This document shows positions 1-11,675 of a stretch of 64,000 nucleotides of DNA, piece by piece. The stretch is from Emydura subglobosa. Its lineage: Eukaryota > Chordata > Testudines > Chelidae. Both the position numbers and the translations under genes were made by a program. Position 1 is the first letter of the stretch. Each line of letters opens with the position of its first letter. A model generated the notes under the pieces. The model saw nothing but the letters and a program-made list of their open reading frames with translations, was not told the DNA's origin and did not search any database. The stretch spans positions 73,326,890 to 73,390,889 of the forward strand of contig ML679961.1 of assembly GCA_007922225.1 (NCBI GenBank). Direction: 5' to 3'.

Positions 1-704
1 AAGGTTTTCCGAGGGCGGGCGGTATGTCAACTCATCTAGGTATTTGCCTTGTTTTACAGCAGGCTACTCAGAAAGCACTAGCAAAGTCAGTACAAACTAC
101 AATTTTATACTGACAATGACTTGTTTATACTGCTCTATATACTATTATATGGTAAATATCATACCGAAATGTAAGTCTAATATTTCTACTCCAATCGATT
201 TATTTTATAGTTAGATGGTAAAAATTAGAAAGTATGCAATTTTTTAGTAATAGAATGTTGTTACACTTTTGTATTTTTATGTCTGATTTTGTAAGCAAGT
301 AGTTTTTAAGTGAGGTGAAATTTGATGTATGCAAGACAAATCAGACTCTTGAAAGTAGTCTGGAAAGGTTGAGAACCACTGATTTACATGATATCTAGTT
401 GCCTTTAAAGCTAATCCCTCATCTCGGTGAATGGTGGATGGCTGAGTTTGGATGTCTGCTGCTGTTTATTTTGAGATGGTTCTCCGCAAGGTTGGGTTTG
501 CAAACTGCAGCACAACATTTATTCTTTGCAAGGGGAAAGGACCACCAACTTGCTTTTTGTTTTAAAATGAATGCTGATTGTGACAGATGTGAAGAGTCAA
601 AGGTGAAGTTAACACTGGAATTGTGACCCTGATATTCAGTGGAAGGTGGACATAAAATAAATTGCTTATAAGTAGAGCTGATCAAATATTTAATTTTAAA
701 TAAT
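1..704. other. unassigned AT-rich sequence
   Basis: No repeat family or exon recognised. Two overlapping short ORFs on opposite strands (399-626 and 419-685) have no familiar motif and look like chance. The stretch runs into a TTA-rich tail at about 700. Confidence 0.5.
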
Positions 705-940
705 ATTTATTATTATTATTATTTATTATTTATGTGTATTACAGTAGCGGTTAGAAGTCACAGTTGAGATTAGGGCCTAATTGTGCTAGGCACTGTATAT
801 ACACATGGTAAGAGACAGTCTCTGTCCCAAAAAGTTGACAGCAGGAGGGAAATAAACAGACCATGTCAGTGGCAGAACCAGCAATAGAATATAGGTCTTT
901 TAGCCTCCAGACCAGTGACCTCTATGCTTGCCTACATTGA
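705..940 (-). repeat. ancient MIR/L2-type 3' tail, minus strand
   Basis: A TTATTA tail (708-733) is followed by 'tgtgctaggcactgta', an 'agagacagtctctgtccc' block and 'cagtggcagaaccagcaata'. The last block is the reverse complement of the MIR 'tctgccactgac' core. The same tail occurs again at 30430-30545, with 'tgtgctaggc' and 'ggtaagagatagtccctgccc', so this is a dispersed family and not unique DNA. The exact family name cannot be settled by eye. Confidence 0.7.
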
Positions 941-1424
941 CTAACTTAACCCCCTTTTTAGATCATGAATAGTCTGCAGACTTATTCCATTTTCTGTGAA
1001 TGTCTTCATTTTTCATAAGTATCCAGAAACGAATGAAACATTTGCAGCCTGTGGCTTGTCCATGAATGATTTTCAACCACTTGTCATTTGTCTGAATTGT
1101 TTGATAGGTCACTTTTAAGTCATCTGATATTGTTTCTGCTTTCTGATTGGATAATGGATAAATGAGAGTAACAGATAGCAAATGCCACATTTCCTAGTAC
1201 AAAATTTTGACTAAAACATTTGTGTTTAAATGTAGGCAAATAGTGTGTTTCACAAACATCTTCATAATCCTACAATGGTTGTCATGAATAACATCAGCCC
1301 ATGACAATCAGCATAGGCACTTTTATTCTTGATTTTTAACTAATTAATTAACTTGTAAATGAGATGAATGTTTGTTGTTGTTGTCCTCTTTCTCTTGGTT
1401 TACTACTTACCCAACTCTATTTGC
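941..1424. other. unassigned sequence
   Basis: No gene or repeat recognised. It contains an AT-rich 'taactaattaattaactt' stretch near 1338-1355, a typical homeobox-like word that is common by chance in AT-rich DNA. Confidence 0.45.
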
Positions 1425-1590
1425 TAAGGTGATCTGGGTTCAGTTAAATGACTCCACTTCTTCATGCCTCAATTTCTCTATCTGTAAAACAGGATTAATA
1501 ATACTGACCTTCCCCACTGTAGGGCAGGAGGAAGTATTGATCCAATGTTATTTGCAAAGCACTTTGAGAAGCCCTGGTTGAAATGACAAA
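1425..1590 (+). repeat. MIR-type SINE fragment, plus strand
   Basis: The order of blocks follows MIR: 'gatctgggttcag', 'atgcctcaatttctctatct', 'gtaaaacaggattaataata', then 'gcaaagcactttgaga'. The tRNA-like head is missing. Divergence is high, as expected for an ancient amniote SINE. Confidence 0.8.
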
Positions 1591-1660
1591 AGAAGGACTA
1601 AGTATTATTCTGTCTTACCAGTGGGGAGCAGGTGCTTTGTGCAGTCATCAATCTATGATG

Positions 1661-1964
1661 GTGTCTACATTTGGAGCGGGGGGTTATGTGTGATTCCCAG
1701 CTGGTGTAGATGTACTTGTGCTAGCTCTGCTCAGGCTAGAATGCTAAAAATAGCAGTGTGATGAGGGTAGCACAGGCAGCAGATTGGGTTAGCTGCTCGA
1801 CTATGTACCCAAGGGATCCAAGAGGATATGTACTTGGGGTGGCTAGCCAAACCACTGCTCATGTTACCCCCAGCTATTTTTAGCATGCAGCTCTACTAGA
1901 GCTAGAGCAGTTATGTCTACATGAGCAGGGAATCACTCCCCCTGCTCCAAGAGTAGATGTACCC
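1661..1964. mobile_element. palindromic non-autonomous DNA transposon (MITE)
   Basis: Two inverted arms of about 100 bp face each other. The left arm reads 'gtgattccc', later 'atgctaaaaatagc'. The right arm, reversed, gives 'gtgattccctgctcatgtag' and 'atgctaaaaatagc' in the same order. The ends are 'tctacatttggagc' and 'gagtagatgtaccc'. It is about 300 bp with no coding capacity, so it would have depended on a transposase supplied elsewhere. Superfamily is unresolved because no clear target-site duplication is visible. Confidence 0.75.
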
Positions 1965-3211
1965 AAAAAGAAATAGAACCTTATAATCAATCATAGTATT
2001 CTTGAGAAAATGGGAAAGAGAGTCAATCACAAGACTGAGGAGATAACCGTCTCCAGGAAAAGCAGACAGGAGATCCCTTTCCTGTCCCTCGCTTGACAGA
2101 GCAGCACATATCCATAGCTCCCCCCACCCCCCTCATTAGCTAGTGCAGTGAAATCCCCTTTTCCCCCATTCCTGTTTCAACAGCCTCCATCCCCTTCCAA
2201 ACCCTCATTCCTTGAAGAGCGGACATGGTGAGAGATGGCAGAGTTTTAAACCTTGTTTCCCTAGATGGCATGGATGCTGTAGCAGAGTGGGGGGTGGGGT
2301 TTCTAGAGAGTTAGTATTGCAGCAGTAGTGCATGTTACTCAAGAACTCCATGGCTACTGGGAAGCATGAGGCTTACACAGCATGTGATATTCCAGGGTGA
2401 AAAGACTTATGCAGAATCAATCAACACAATTAGAGAGAGGCTGAAAAAGAGCAGTGCCCGTTGCTCTCGGGAGCTACTAGAAGGGCTCCAAAGTCTACTT
2501 GCTTTAATGAAAAGTAGGGCTTGTTCAATTTCCCAGCTTACCCAGGGTATGGTGGAGGGTTATTAGATCAGTGACAGCTCTGTTCCTCGTGAGGTGGTGT
2601 GTCTAGGGTCTGATGTCTGAGGGGGAGAACAAACAGCTCTTAGTTTTCATATCCTCCTTACAATAAATAAAGAAATGAAAACCCTCCAGAATTAGTATGG
2701 ACTAAGAAAGCTTTGTGAGGTTGCTAGGCAGCAAAGGCCAAAGACAGAGAGAGCAAGCAGGGGTTTGAAAACAAAATCAGTTAGTTATGGGTTATATGGA
2801 ATACCCACTTACTGTGTCATCTTTATTATAAATAAGTACGTGTAGATTTTGAATTTTTTTTTTCTTTAGTAGATCAGCAACATCTTTAAGAGATTTGAAA
2901 TGAAAGACCTATTTTTTTATCTCATTCGCATTAGGCTTTGGGGATTATCCATATAACTATTATTTATAATGGTACTGATTGATTTACATAGAGGTTTTAA
3001 TCTCTGCCATGTACTGACTTGTGTCTTTGCCCTAGAATCAGTTTGGGGTAGCAGGTTGTTTGGTTTGTTTAATTGTTGGCTATGTTTGATTTTATACCCC
3101 TGTGTGTTTTTATGGGAAGAGGGAAGAGCACCCCTTGAGATGTGTTTACCTCTCATTGATATCACGGGGAGGTGAGGGACCTCCACACTTTGTAGGATCA
3201 GGCCCTGTATA
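1965..3211. other. unassigned sequence with one small ORF
   Basis: No exon or repeat recognised with confidence. An ORF at 2366-2566 (66 codons, plus) contains a charged helical-looking stretch (INTIRERLKKSSARCSRELL) but has no recognised domain or convincing splice context. C-rich runs occur near 2120-2170 and a T run near 2857. Confidence 0.4.
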
Positions 3212-3925
3212 CATAGAATCATAGAGTTGGATGGGACCTCAGGAGGTCATCTAGTCCAACCCCCTGCTCAGAGCAGGACTAACCTCAGCTAAATAATCCC
3301 AGCGAGGGTTTTGTCAAGCCTCAGCTTAAAAACCTCTAAAGATGGAGATTCCACCACCTCCCTAGGTAACCCATTCCAGTGCTTCACCAGCCTCCTAGTG
3401 AAAAACTTTTTCCTAATGTCCAACCTAGCCCTCCCCCCTGCAACTTGAGACCGTTGCTCCTTGTTCTGTCATCTGCCACCACTGAGAACAGCCTAGCTCC
3501 ATCCTCCCTGGAACCCCCTTTCAGGTAGTTAAAGGCTGCTATCAAATCCCCCCTCCTTCTTCTCTTCTGTAGACTGAACAAGCCTAGTTCCTTCAGCCTC
3601 TCCTCATAAGTCTTGTGCTCCAGCCCCCTAATCATTTTTGTTGCCCTCCGCTGGACTCTCTCTAACTTCTCCACATCCTTGTTGTAGTGGGGGGCCCAAA
3701 ACTGGACACAGTACTCCAAATGCAGCCTCACCAATGCCGAATAGAGGGGAATGATCACTTCCCGTGATCTGCTGGCAATGCTCCTACTAATGCAGCTCAA
3801 TATGCTATTAGCCTTCTTGGCAACCAGGGCAACTGCTGACTCATATCCAGCTTCTTATCCACTGTTACCCCCAGGTCCTTTTCTGCAGAACTCTTGCCTA
3901 GCTCGTCGATCCCTCACTGTGATCC
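3212..3925 (-). mobile_element. CR1 LINE, 5'-truncated, minus strand
   Basis: The low-coordinate end is the reverse complement of the CR1 3' terminus ('atagaatcatagagttgg', then 'aggaggtcatctagtccaac'). Reading leftwards on the minus strand, it encodes the C-terminal part of ORF2 and a short 3' UTR. CR1 elements insert by target-primed reverse transcription and are usually 5'-truncated, as here: homology stops near 3925 at the segment preceding the reverse transcriptase thumb/C-terminus. Divergence is moderate, making this one of the younger CR1 copies in the window. Confidence 0.95.
3384..3800 (-). pseudogene. CR1 ORF2 C-terminal fragment (reverse transcriptase tail)
   Basis: A 138-codon open frame on the minus strand encodes the conserved CR1 C-terminus. 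Visible motifs in order are [77 protein letters not shown] and [21 protein letters not shown] one-base shift near position 3430 puts the last 16 or so residues out of frame ([15 protein letters not shown]), so the normal '...RLDIRKSFFTRR' ending is lost. Catalytic RT motifs lie upstream of the truncation and are absent. It is a dead fragment; the methionine at its start is internal to ORF2 and is not a true start. Confidence 0.9.
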
Positions 3926-6039
3926 CTCACGGTCCAACTGTGGCACTCACACAAAGGATCTTGCTAACACCACTACCCATATTACAAGGCAATAGCACTC
4001 CCAATTGCTAGGGAATTCAGATGCAAGGTTAATATTTCATCCTGATGAACCAGTTGATCTCCTGAACATCCATGTTTAAATAAGTGTATTCAGGTTTCCC
4101 TGGAGGGGACTGACCCCTGAGGGTCAGTACATATATGTTTATGGGAGGGTCCAGCCACCTCTGTGGCACTGTCTTTCACACACTCGGTACTGCAAGGGCC
4201 TGGCAAGATGAGGAAGTCCATGGATGGTTTGGGAGTGGATGACAAGCATCATCTCTCCCAGATTGTAAATCCACAGAAAGGGTAATGCTGTGCCTCAGGT
4301 ACCTTTTATACAGTCTGCTTCCTGAGCTCTGCAATGCATTCTGTAAGGGGGGTTCTGGGAACATCCACCACAGGGGAAGCCTTGGCATTATGCTAGAGGG
4401 GGAGGAGAGCGCAAAGCTTCAAAAATATGGAGGCCCAAGTGCCCCAGATGGCTCATTCTGTACCTTCTGAAGAGCTCCTAGTGTCCTCAGGATTTGAGGT
4501 CCCAATCCTCTTCTCTCGTATGTGAGGCAAAACTTGACGCCACCCATGGGATAATTCAGAGGAGAACAACAGAGAAATTTTATGGGTTTTTTTGTGTGTG
4601 TTTGTTTTTTAGACCTTCTGATGGCCCTGTTAGGACTTGCATTTCACAGGTTTCCAGTGGTGATCCAGACAGTACTGTGGGCTCCTGATAATACAATCAT
4701 AGCAACTATATAACAGTCTTGTACAATAGGGACAACTGTTGGGTAGTGGGGGGAAGGGATTGAACTGTAAATATTCATTTCCAACTGTAAATATTCTTGC
4801 CTGATTGGCTTTAACAGTCCCTTATCCCAGGTTTAATTCTCTTGCCTTTTTTAGTCCCTCCCCCGCTTATTAATGTTGTCAAATCTTTGAGATTCCAGAG
4901 AATGTACTGACTACAGGTGCATAGTCCCTCACCATCAGGTGCAAGAACATCACTAAGTGATCCAAATAATTAGTAATCAAGGAGTGATACCTTTATCCTT
5001 CTTGTACCCCAGTAGAACTGAGCCAAGACATCTCAAACAAAATAAGCCACTGTATTTCTCCATTGGCCCAAAAACTCAAACACCTGGTGTGAGTCTGCTA
5101 CTTAGTTCTGAGTTCTGTTAGTCTGCAGTGGTATCTTCACTATATACATATTTATTGCTCCTCAGCTAAAATTAGGTTTGCTGAGCAAATAGATTTTGTG
5201 CACTCATCCGAAACAGATTATTTCCCAGGATGCTTTAGGAAAAAATCTGACAAGCTGATTCATTCCTTTCATTTATTGATGTGCTATAGCACGTGTGCAA
5301 GGAGAGAAAATGTAGACAATGGAAAATCACACTGATTAGACAGTGCAAACTGAATTGGAATTTCTGATGGAAAAGTTACACTAGTGGTGTCTTTTCATTT
5401 CCGACTGGGGGCAGAGGAAGCTGGATAGAATGTTATCTCAGCTACGGAAGCTTTTGCCTCTGCTCATCTCTCAGTGATGTAGATAGGCTTGACTGGTTGT
5501 CTAATAGGCTGGGCTTTCAAAAGTCTCAGGGAAACTTGCTTTTTTCGTGCTGGTGAGCTCCCTCCAGCTCCCTGGCATCCGTTAATTAAAGCTATTCAGA
5601 GTTACCGCTGCTGCAATTCACAAATTGCTTCCATGCTTCGCCAACCTTGGCAGCCACAAGACAACAGACCAATCTGCAATCATAATCTTGCTGAGAGTTA
5701 CATTTCTACATGGCCTGCAGCCCTGTCAGAGAGTGAGATCCTGAGGCCTCCATGTTTGAAGACAGCAGCTACCTTTATTGTGGTTGACTGGGACAAGCTA
5801 ATAGAAATATTTTCAGGGGAGAGGGAGGATGTGTGGTTGGGGGGAAGGCAGAGGGATAGGGTGGATGTTACATTTGCCAGTGTTCAGATCATTCATTTTA
5901 TTCTCCCAACCTCCATGGATTAATATAATTTTGGTTTCTCAATCTGCCCATTCTATCTTCCCCTGTATTATTTATTTTATTTAGTTTTGAAAGGGTCCAA
6001 AGAGCCTGCAGAAGTTGGTTTTTCATAAGCTAGCACCAG
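3926..6039. other. unassigned sequence with a 144-codon orphan ORF
   Basis: No repeat family recognised. A short hairpin (arms 'actgaccc'/'gggtcagt', 4-base loop) lies at 4109-4128. An open frame at 5489-5923 on the plus strand (144 codons, starting MTGCLIGWAFKSL) is the longest ORF in the window, but it has no recognised domain, no visible splice or promoter context, and ends in an AT-rich region. The 5540-5740 part is less AT-rich and could be conserved non-coding DNA. Confidence 0.4.
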
Positions 6040-6275
6040 TAAAGAGAAGGAATATTGTCCTTGTGGTCAAGGAACTGGTCTGAGACTCAGGTGATCTGCG
6101 CTTACTTCCTAGCTCAGTCCCAGATGTCCTGGATGACCTTGCCCAATTGCTCTATGCCTCTATTTTCCACCTGTAAAATAGGGTCAGAATACTTCCTAAC
6201 CTCACAGAGGTTTTGTGAAGATATCTTCATTAATGTCTGTGAGCTACTTTGATACTACCATGATTAGGACCTTGT
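6040..6275 (+). repeat. MIR-type SINE, plus strand, nearly full length
   Basis: MIR blocks appear in order: a tRNA-like head ('ttgtggtcaaggaactggtc'), 'gactcaggtgatctg', 'gatgaccttgcccaattgct', 'atgcctctattttccacctg', 'taaaatagggtcagaa', and a tail with 'tgtgagctactttgata'. It is one of the better-preserved MIR copies in the window. Confidence 0.85.
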
Positions 6276-6769
6276 AAGTATCTAGCTAGATAATCCTGGT
6301 GCTGCTAGTTTCAGTTGTGGACTTTGTACCCAAGGGAAAAAATAATTTCCTCACAATAAGGAGGTAGCTAAAAGTACGTGTAAGAGAAAAGTGTCCGATG
6401 TTAGACCAGCTGGAGTTGAGATCTTTGACTGCACATATTAATTAGTGTCAGCACTTAAGCTTAAAGGGAAAAAATCTGGGAGATGCAGGGAGTGGGGTCA
6501 GTGTCTCAATATATAGTGCTCTTCAGTCTGATTCACTGCTGAGCCAATGCTTAAATGGAGCAAGGGGGCACTATGTGGCTGGAAGTGCTATATCTGGGAG
6601 GTGAGACATAAAACTCAGTTCTTGTTTGTAAGTGACCATTTTAGACTTGGCTGCATATTTCATAAATGAAGATTTTGTCTTCGCTGAATTCGAACGTTGG
6701 ACATTTAAATAGAGCCTCTTCTTGCAGCTTCAATTGAATATGGTATCCTTCTTCACTTCTGATCAAATC
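6276..6769. other. unassigned sequence
   Basis: Nothing recognisable as gene or repeat. Confidence 0.4.
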
Positions 6770-6860
6770 CTGCATCCATTTACACCTGTTTAAATTTAAT
6801 AGAAATCCATTGAATTCAATGGAGTCACTCAAGTTTCACATTGGTGCAAGAGTGGACAGA
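6770..6860. repeat. short palindromic repeat fragment with 'ccattgaattcaatgg' core
   Basis: An 18-bp perfect palindrome, tccattgaattcaatgga (6806-6823), is flanked by 'tttacacctg' and 'ttcacattggtg'. The arrangement 'tttacacc ... cattgacttcaatgga ... ggtgtaaa' recurs, more decayed, at about 8000, 8430, 29715, 39790 and 52310. This suggests a dispersed palindromic MITE family of sauropsid genomes. Confidence 0.5.
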
Positions 6861-7019
6861 ATATGTCTCTTTCTCTCTTCGGCTGTTTATAATATTTCTG
6901 TGCACTATTAAACAGCGGCCCCATTCAACATCAGAGGTAGATGCATTTCACTGTTAATTTTAGTGAATAAAAATTTTATTTGGGTTCCTTTAAGATAAAA
7001 GGTACTAAACGTTAAATAT

Positions 7020-7110
7020 ATGGGATCACATTGTCAGCTGATATAGATCTGTGTAGCTCTGTGAAAGTCATGGCTATGCTGAACTACACCGGCTTAGCAA
7101 TTTGCCTGTT
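7020..7110. repeat. decayed fragment of the 'ttgacttcaatgg'-type palindromic family
   Basis: 'cagctgatatagatctgtgtagctc' is followed by 'gctatgctgaactacaccgg', matching the general layout of the same palindromic family (agctggtgtaaa ... gactacaccgg). It is highly diverged. Confidence 0.35.
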
Positions 7111-7999
7111 ATTTGTATTCCTGTGGTTTATGATAAAGTGTAATCACTTTGTGGTACCTAATAAGAGAGTTTGATGTCTGTCTTGAAAAAATGGCAGTTA
7201 CATGACATGCAGAAAACATTAGAATATTCATTAGAAGTTTTGAGTATCACTTTAGGCATTGTGAAAAACCTGTTGGTCCCTAATTGATTAATTCCCATGT
7301 GCAGATTAAGTAAAAAGAGTAAAGAAAGAGCCATTCAAGTAATAGTAAAGGCTAATTTCCTCCTCCCCTCCCCCTCAGACAAATGCACATTCCCATGTAT
7401 AGACCTATCCATGCCACACACAGTCTAACTTGCTACAGATTTTAACCTGAATATACACAACTTTTTCTGCACAGACAGAAAGTTGCTGGGAGTTGACAGG
7501 ACCATAGTCATCATCAGGCTGTTGCCATTTTTTATATAAAACTGGGTGGGCAGCTTCCATTGATACCAGGCAAATTTAGACAAATAAAATGATCAAATAA
7601 GCAATTTTTGATATTCTGTATATGTATAAATGAAAGCTGGGAAGCCTTTGTTCACTCAGTTTTACTACTAAGATGCCTTTGGGGATTTGATTTAGAAGAA
7701 CCCTTAGATGGAACCAAAGTCAATAACCCTCAAGAGACAAATGGAGGCAGGACAACTTAGTAGCAATTCCTTTTTATATTTCACAGAGGAATAGAAATAG
7801 TGACATGACAAGAGTAGATCATTTTGGGATAAACAGAAAAGTAAAATGTAAAAGGAACAAGCTTAATTTGGTGAAAATTACAAGGCCAATCATGCAATCA
7901 CCCGCCATGCACGTCTCCCTTTCCCTGTCCAAAGCATAATATTGTTGCTAAAAGTAGCTTAACCAATGTATATCATAAATTTTAAATGTTCATGGCATT
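7111..7999. other. unassigned AT-rich sequence
   Basis: No gene, RNA or repeat recognised. Confidence 0.4.
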
Positions 8000-8075
8000 C
8001 AGGTGAAATTCTGTGCCCATTAAAATCAATGGCAAAACTCCCATTGACTACAGTGGGGGTAAGGATTTCACTTGA
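8000..8075. repeat. fragment of the 'ttgacttcaatgg'-type palindromic family
   Basis: 'gtgaaattctgtgcccatt', 'aaaatcaatggcaaaactcc' and 'cattgactacagtgggggt' follow the family pattern. A second trace ('cattgaagtcaatggtacc') lies at 8430-8448. Confidence 0.45.
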
Positions 8076-8690
8076 TGTCTCAATTTTCTTTGTTTTTCAT
8101 TCTTGAAACTTTTTTTTCAGTTTGTTTTTTTCTTTTCTGATTCTGTGCTTCTTCCACTATCTTTTTAAAATCATCACTGTTTTCTCCTTTTCCTCTTTCA
8201 TCCTCTCTATGCTATTCTCTCCCCATTGTTATATCTCTTCCTTCCATTTCTCACCCACTATGGTCCTCTCCTCCATTTCAAATCCCATCCATTAAGTGCC
8301 TCCCAACTTGTCTTCGGAGGGAGAATGGAATATGGATTTCCCTCACCCTCCAAATGAAGGCATTGACTGTGTTTTGGGAGATGATTGTGTAGGATAGTGA
8401 TAGTGAAATGTGAGTGAGACAGCCCTGCTTCATTGAAGTCAATGGTACCACCCATAGGCCAAATCCTGGAACATTAACTGTTTTTTTTACTTAATGACAT
8501 CAATGGGAACTTTGCCTAGGCTAAGGCTGAGTAAAAACCTTGTGGGCTACTGATATCTCCCTGATCTAAATGGAGGGGATCCATCAAGATTTCCTTTCCT
8601 TCTGGCTATTTCCTCCCCTTATTCCTCACGTGGCAATGGATGATCAGGCTTTGAACTAAGGACTTCTGAAATTTGGCAATATGTGAGTTA
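8076..8690. other. unassigned, partly pyrimidine-rich sequence
   Basis: A T/C-rich stretch spans about 8085-8280. A minus-strand ORF at 8258-8455 has no recognised domain and overlaps the short repeat trace at 8430. Confidence 0.4.
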
Positions 8691-8952
8691 GGTATGTCTA
8701 GACTGCAATTAAACACCTGTGGCTAATACATGTCAGCTGACTGAGGTTCTGCGGGGCTTGGGCTATAGAGTCGTAGAATTGTGATGAAGAGGTTCTGGCT
8801 CTGTCTGGAGACCAGACGCTGGGAACCTCCCCCTTTATTGGGGTCCCAGAACCTGAGCTCCAGCCCAAACCCGAATGTCTATACCACAGCCTAAGCCTAA
8901 GTCAACTGACAGGGACCAGCTGCAAGTATTTAATTGCAGTCTGGACATACCC
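8691..8952. mobile_element. MITE with ~29-bp terminal inverted repeats
   Basis: The element begins 'ggtatgtctagactgcaatt' and, reversed, its right end reads 'ggtatgtccagactgcaatt'; the TIRs match at about 26 of 29 positions. Inside, 'gttctggctctgtctggag' and 'cagaacctgagctccagcc' are further inverted blocks. It is about 262 bp and non-coding. A flanking target duplication is not recognisable, so hAT affinity is only a guess from the general look of this sauropsid family. Confidence 0.85.
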
Positions 8953-9769
8953 TCAGAGACTACAGATGCAAGCCATAAATCATTTGAAATCTCTATACAC
9001 AGCAGGCTAGCTTCAAATAGTAAGTTCAATATGCTCTCCTAAGGAGAAGTTTAATAGTCAATACCTCTGTTTTCCTTCTTGACATCCACCTACATAGTGA
9101 CCCATTCATATGTTGCTGATGGAGTCTCGTTATTCTTTTCAATTCTGATAATTGTAGCTTTATTCGTACAGATTTTTGGATTGACCTCCAAAACAAAAGT
9201 TATTAAAAATAAACAAACACCCCTGCATTTCATTCCATAAAGAAAGCAAGCAAGCAAGCACAAAAAAATCCTTAATACATGGGATGTAAAATTCAACAGT
9301 TAAACATCTACGCACAATTAGCTAAAGGTAAATTAAAAATGATTCTACAAAATGTTTCATGTGAGTATATTTTAAATATACAAAAACCCTTTTATTCCAT
9401 ATGGTACAAATTGTGTGTTTACAGTGCCATAGGGATACACTATATTTTGCCTACATATACCATAACAATGCACCAGGAAGCTTTATTTAATTCTTATAAC
9501 CAGAATATCTGAACACTTCACAAATTTTATTCATTTATATTTGTAAAACGAGCTACCTCTGACCAATACTTAAAACTACAATAAATGAAAAAAGGAAACA
9601 ACAACTCATGATTTATAAGTATACTAAATAATCAGATAGCACAGAAATAATCAAAATTCCTAATTTTCCCTAAATATTGCACCTAATATTTGTTTGTGTA
9701 GCAGTCCTTAAAAGACATCCCTTGTAGAATACTCTAAATGTTAGCAGATCAATTATATTATCTTTGCAA
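8953..9769. other. unassigned sequence with a short (AAGC)4 tract
   Basis: Nothing recognisable except an AAGC tandem at 9243-9260. Confidence 0.4.
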
Positions 9770-9975
9770 CATCCCTGTGAACATTATAATTTTCCCCATT
9801 TTACAGATGGGGAAACAGAGGCACAGAGATTAGGAACTTGACTGAAAGGCCATTGAAGTCAATCAAAAGACTCCCATTGACTGCATTAGGTTTTGGATTG
9901 TGCCCTAAATTGCTTGCTCAAAGACACACAGGAGTTTAGGATATAATTCAGCTCTCTTAATACTTCTTTTTTAAA
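9770..9975 (-). repeat. MIR-type SINE, minus strand, interrupted by a short insertion
   Basis: 'ccattttacagatggggaaa', 'cagaggcacagagattagga' is the reverse complement of the MIR 3' half, and 'gctcaaagacacacaggag' is the reverse complement of the MIR core. Between them, at about 9845-9908, lies a foreign block containing 'ccattgaagtcaatc' and 'actcccattgactgc', traces of the palindromic family also seen at 8000. The MIR is therefore older than the inserted block. Confidence 0.75.
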
Positions 9976-11675
9976 AAAGGCATCTTCTACTTTATGGCTG
10001 CAGTCCATCAATTTGATCTACTAATGTGAATTCTTTTGACTGTGTAGTGAGAATCTCTGCTTCCTAATGGGACACAGAACCCTTCTTTGTAGCCTTTGAA
10101 GATTCTATTGTATCAGACATCAAGTTTGTGACAAGTTTAGCTAATTTTTAGAGGTGATTATTTAAATGTTTATATACATCTCCTCTCCTTCCAATCCCTG
10201 TATTCTCTTTTAAGGGTGGGTGAATTTGAAGCTCATTAAAGCAAAGAGCTAATAGCTAAGAGCAAGCATAGTAAAGACTTGCTGCTGTGCAAATTTCCCC
10301 CATGTTGTTCTGTTAAGAGTGCTAAAGCTCCAGTGCTGCTTAGTCAATGTGTTTTGAGTCCTGATCTACAGCTCTGCCTACTAATCTAGTTCTGAGCTTC
10401 CTCTAAACAGACACTGATCATCACAGCTAATTGCACGATTGTTAAGTAATGTTGGCAAATGTTCACCAGCTTACACAGTTGAGTCTCACCAAACTCATTT
10501 CATTCTTTTACTCCAATTAAGTCATAAATTGAACCCATGTTTTCATAGATAAAAAATTTAATCTGCTTTTTTAGAAACGGAGAAGAATTTGAGACCAAGC
10601 TGGTTACTTGTAAATGAAGCATCAGCCTAACATGGATCACAGTGGCCAAGCAATATACTTCTAAAAAGTGGGGCTTATGATATATGCCAAACGAACCTGA
10701 ATTGGGTCAGCAATAATTATTAAAAGCCACTCAAGAATGTGCTCCCTGTAAGGTTACAGAGTGAAAGCACATGATTTCTCAGTGCTTTAAGTCTTAGTTC
10801 TAATGAGCGTGATTAAGGGTAATATTTTTTTTAAAAAATTTGTATTGTGTTTATAAAGTCATGTCAGCTAAGTGATGGCCATTACCCCTAATATATCTAC
10901 CATACCTGCTTTATTAGAGATACGTAACTGGATGGATTGCCACTTAAACTCTCTCCAGAACTCAAATCTTAGACTGAAACATTTATGAGCTGAACAGAAA
11001 ATTTGGCAAACTTATGTTTAACATGCATATTCCTTGATGTATCCAGAGTCAGAAGTGCCAGAATGCTGCCAGAAAATGCTCTTCTGATGAGATTTCCAGC
11101 ATCCTGGTTTCCAGTCTGAGGGGTTCGTGGGAGTTAGGATTCTCAGGGGAAACCCAAGCACCCTGGAATTAGGAACAATGGCATTTTTCTTTGTTTTATT
11201 TGGTGTTTGATTGTTTCTGTTGTAAACCAAACAATAGATAAAATAATGCAAAAATAATGTTGTTTTAGACGGTGAAAAGTGATTCCCAACTTTTTGTCTG
11301 GGATATAATCTGGTTCCATGGTGTTATAAACTGAGTTTCCCAGTTTCTTGGGTGTTTTACTAGGAGACACTGATGAGCATCGTAAATTGAATCTTCAATG
11401 AATGTTTCCATCGTTCCACCTTTGTTCAGGGATCTGGATGTGTGGGAGAAGAACGTTCCATATCTCTGTGGCTTATCTGACTGGCAAAAAGGTTCAGAGC
11501 TTTTGTGGCCAAGTAGGGGAAATGGCTTCCCTTTGGGAGTGTGCAGTGTTGATGAGACCATTGAATTAAAAAATGGGTGCTTTACCATTGAAATGAAGTA
11601 ACAGGAAGGGGAGTACCAATTGTTGTTTATTCTGTCATGCTCAGAAGTAACTCCCTGAGAGAAGTAAACGTCTTT
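9976..11675. other. unassigned sequence; overlapping orphan ORFs at 11018-11601
   Basis: No repeat or exon recognised. At 11265-11588 a 107-codon minus-strand ORF overlaps a 67-codon plus-strand ORF (11398-11601). Neither has a recognised domain, and strong overlap on both strands argues for low stop density rather than coding. No polyadenylation or splice pattern singles out either strand. Confidence 0.4.

Noticed and set aside
5489..5923. Possible protein-coding gene (144 codons)
   Set aside because: No domain, no splice or promoter context; listed only as an orphan ORF.
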